DNA from: Prolixibacteraceae bacterium
Lineage (GTDB): Bacteria; Bacteroidota; Bacteroidia; Bacteroidales; Prolixibacteraceae
Direction of reading: 5' to 3'
Length of the DNA stretch: 7,948 bases
NCBI GenBank assembly: GCA_014380255.1
Contig: JACMKG010000226.1
Span: 1-7,948, forward strand
Positions 7,801 to 7,948 of this stretch are shown here, one piece after another (the first letter of the stretch is position 1; the number at the start of each line of letters is the position of its first letter). A model generated the notes under the pieces. It worked only from the letters and a program-made list of their open reading frames with translations. It did no database searches and was not told the DNA's origin. A program made the translations under genes and the position numbers.

Positions 7801-7901
7801 TTTTTCGCATCAGTTACCTTTCCTGTCACCGAGAGGGTGTTTTGAGCGAAGAGAAGGGATACTGACAATAGAAAAGGAAGAAAAACAATTAATTTTTTCA
7901 T
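4866..7901 (-). CDS. susC-like: SusC/RagA-family TonB-dependent outer-membrane transporter
   Basis: The 1011-residue protein is a TonB-energised outer-membrane barrel that imports oligosaccharides captured by its SusD partner. Residues 1-19 or 20 are a Sec signal peptide (MKKLIVFLPFLLSVSLLFAQ). A carboxypeptidase-regulatory-like domain (PF13715 type) follows at about 24-95, with VTGKVTDAKNESVPGVSVQV and DLDGNYTL. The TonB-box-like EEVVVVGYG is at 101-109. The plug domain covers about 112-230, including LQGKVAGMQVV, IRVRGIGS, EPLYVVDGMFF and the SusC signature SVLKDASAAAIYGVRAANG (203-221). The rest is barrel strands, ending in TVGLNIKF with a terminal aromatic residue as expected for BAM-dependent folding. 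No N-terminal STN domain is present, so direct control of an anti-sigma factor through this protein is unlikely. It leads the gene cluster; the ATG at 7901 is chosen because it opens the signal peptide. Confidence 0.97.
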   Translation of the reverse strand: MKKLIVFLPFLLSVSLLFAQNTLSVTGKVTDAKNESVPGVSVQVKGTTVGTITDLDGNYTLNAPGDGILVFSFIGLVNQELAINNRTTINVQMLEQSFDVEEVVVVGYGAQRVKDLTSSISTVKSEELVKTPTGQAMQALQGKVAGMQVVSNGAPGESPSIRVRGIGSFPGSDNNNEEPLYVVDGMFFEDIDFLNPSDIATISVLKDASAAAIYGVRAANGVVLIETKSGSYNQKARIEYDGYYGYQVPHNVLQMANAEQFTTMAMESGSAPDIANIGRAMQRFGRSRLNPDIPNVNTDWYKEIMRVAPIQNHSVSISGGSADATYSLGGSYFAQEGILDMKNEFERFNLRARIDYKANEWLTIGGNVISSNSERYGQAADAWSLAYWAVPILPVYDELNTGARPEKFASATLIGYRSGQNPMPNLRFTNNLTKSREVLTNFYAQFDIIPEKLSFKTTYNHNFVSDNLRNVNLPYFITENFQAPNAILAREVTTISNQIWDNVLTYTNMFNELHNVSLMGGVSFRDESLQMLKAKGLNFPFGQEEAWYLDKADEIVVEEGTTRVTTDNGIREYGLSYFGRLSYNFADRYLLYGTMRADGSSKYQEKWGYFPSVGIGWVVSEEGFMADNGMFDFLKLRASWGQLGNDKINASAGARTTTTLTTAINGVLVSGTTTESTFEWLEWELTEETNIGLTARVANNRLSIDADYFIRDTKNAAINVAVPFVGRTLVKNVGIFRNTGFELALNWSNQLANGLTYNIGANISTLKNEVRDLEGQPYIDGGSAEFRQRTMVGEPLLSFFGYEVEGVYQNQQEINADPIAVANKLVPGDFKYKNQNGDQVINDDDRVILGSYFPSFIYGLNLGVNYMNFEFSANVMGQTGNKILNRKRGEVIWTPDLNMDADLAKNRWHGEGTSNKYPSSAGLKKVWNQKMSDYLVEDGSFFRIQNIQLAYNIKGKELLGTQVPDARISFTADRPLTIFKYNGFNPEVQDGIDRQTYPIPGVYTVGLNIKF

Positions 7902-7948
7902 AGTCTCACTGTTTTAGTAATCTAAATGCAGATGTAATCATCAAAAAT
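7902..7948 (-). promoter_or_regulatory. Upstream region of the susC-like gene with a weak -7-like element
   Basis: Only 47 bp upstream of the susC-like start are visible. On the minus strand, TACATCTG at 7936-7929 matches the Bacteroidota -7 consensus TAnnTTTG at all but one defined position. A -33 TTG box at the usual spacing would fall outside the window, so the promoter cannot be tested here. A GTGAG word four bases before the ATG is at most a weak ribosome-binding site. Whether a regulator-binding site lies further upstream is unknown. Confidence 0.22.

Noticed and set aside
7152..7865. A 237-codon open frame on the plus strand opposite the susC-like gene
   Set aside because: It lies entirely antisense to the signal, plug and signature region of a clear SusC protein, has low-complexity His/Arg/Val-rich composition and no recognisable domain; it is a shadow frame.
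1..7948. CRISPR array, tRNA, rRNA, insertion sequence or phage genes
   Set aside because: No regularly spaced direct repeats, cloverleaf-like or rRNA-like sequence, transposase, integrase or phage protein was seen in any frame.

Overview
The window looks like part of a polysaccharide utilization locus (PUL) from a Bacteroidota bacterium. The clearest sign is a full-length SusC-type TonB-dependent transporter followed directly by a RagB/SusD-type lipoprotein, an arrangement characteristic of this phylum. The AT-rich start regions without clear Shine-Dalgarno sequences and the acid-rich residues after two lipobox cysteines also fit. Genus and order cannot be fixed from the sequence alone.

Every supported gene is on the minus strand, so transcription runs from high to low coordinates. 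First comes a 47-bp piece of upstream DNA (7902-7948), then susC-like (4866-7901), susD-like (3307-4848, 17-bp gap) and an Ig-like/LamG surface lipoprotein in the SusE position (2193-3284, 22-bp gap). A 449-bp non-coding gap (1744-2192) follows; it holds a 160-bp imperfect palindrome at 1901-2060. Next are a glucoamylase-domain (PF10091, GH144-like) lipoprotein (367-1743) and, 12 bp on, the first 118 codons of a secreted DUF1080 (3-keto-disaccharide hydrolase family) protein that runs off the window at base 1.

Working model: the LamG lipoprotein and SusD capture a glucan at the cell surface, SusC imports oligosaccharides using TonB energy, the GH144-like enzyme cuts the chain (beta-1,2-glucan is the leading substrate guess), and the DUF1080 protein acts on products in the periplasm, possibly through a 3-keto-glycoside route. 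No regulator, inner-membrane transporter, GH3 beta-glucosidase or oxidoreductase lies in the window, so the substrate and pathway are inferences. The most unusual element is the long palindrome that divides the binding/import genes from the enzyme genes.
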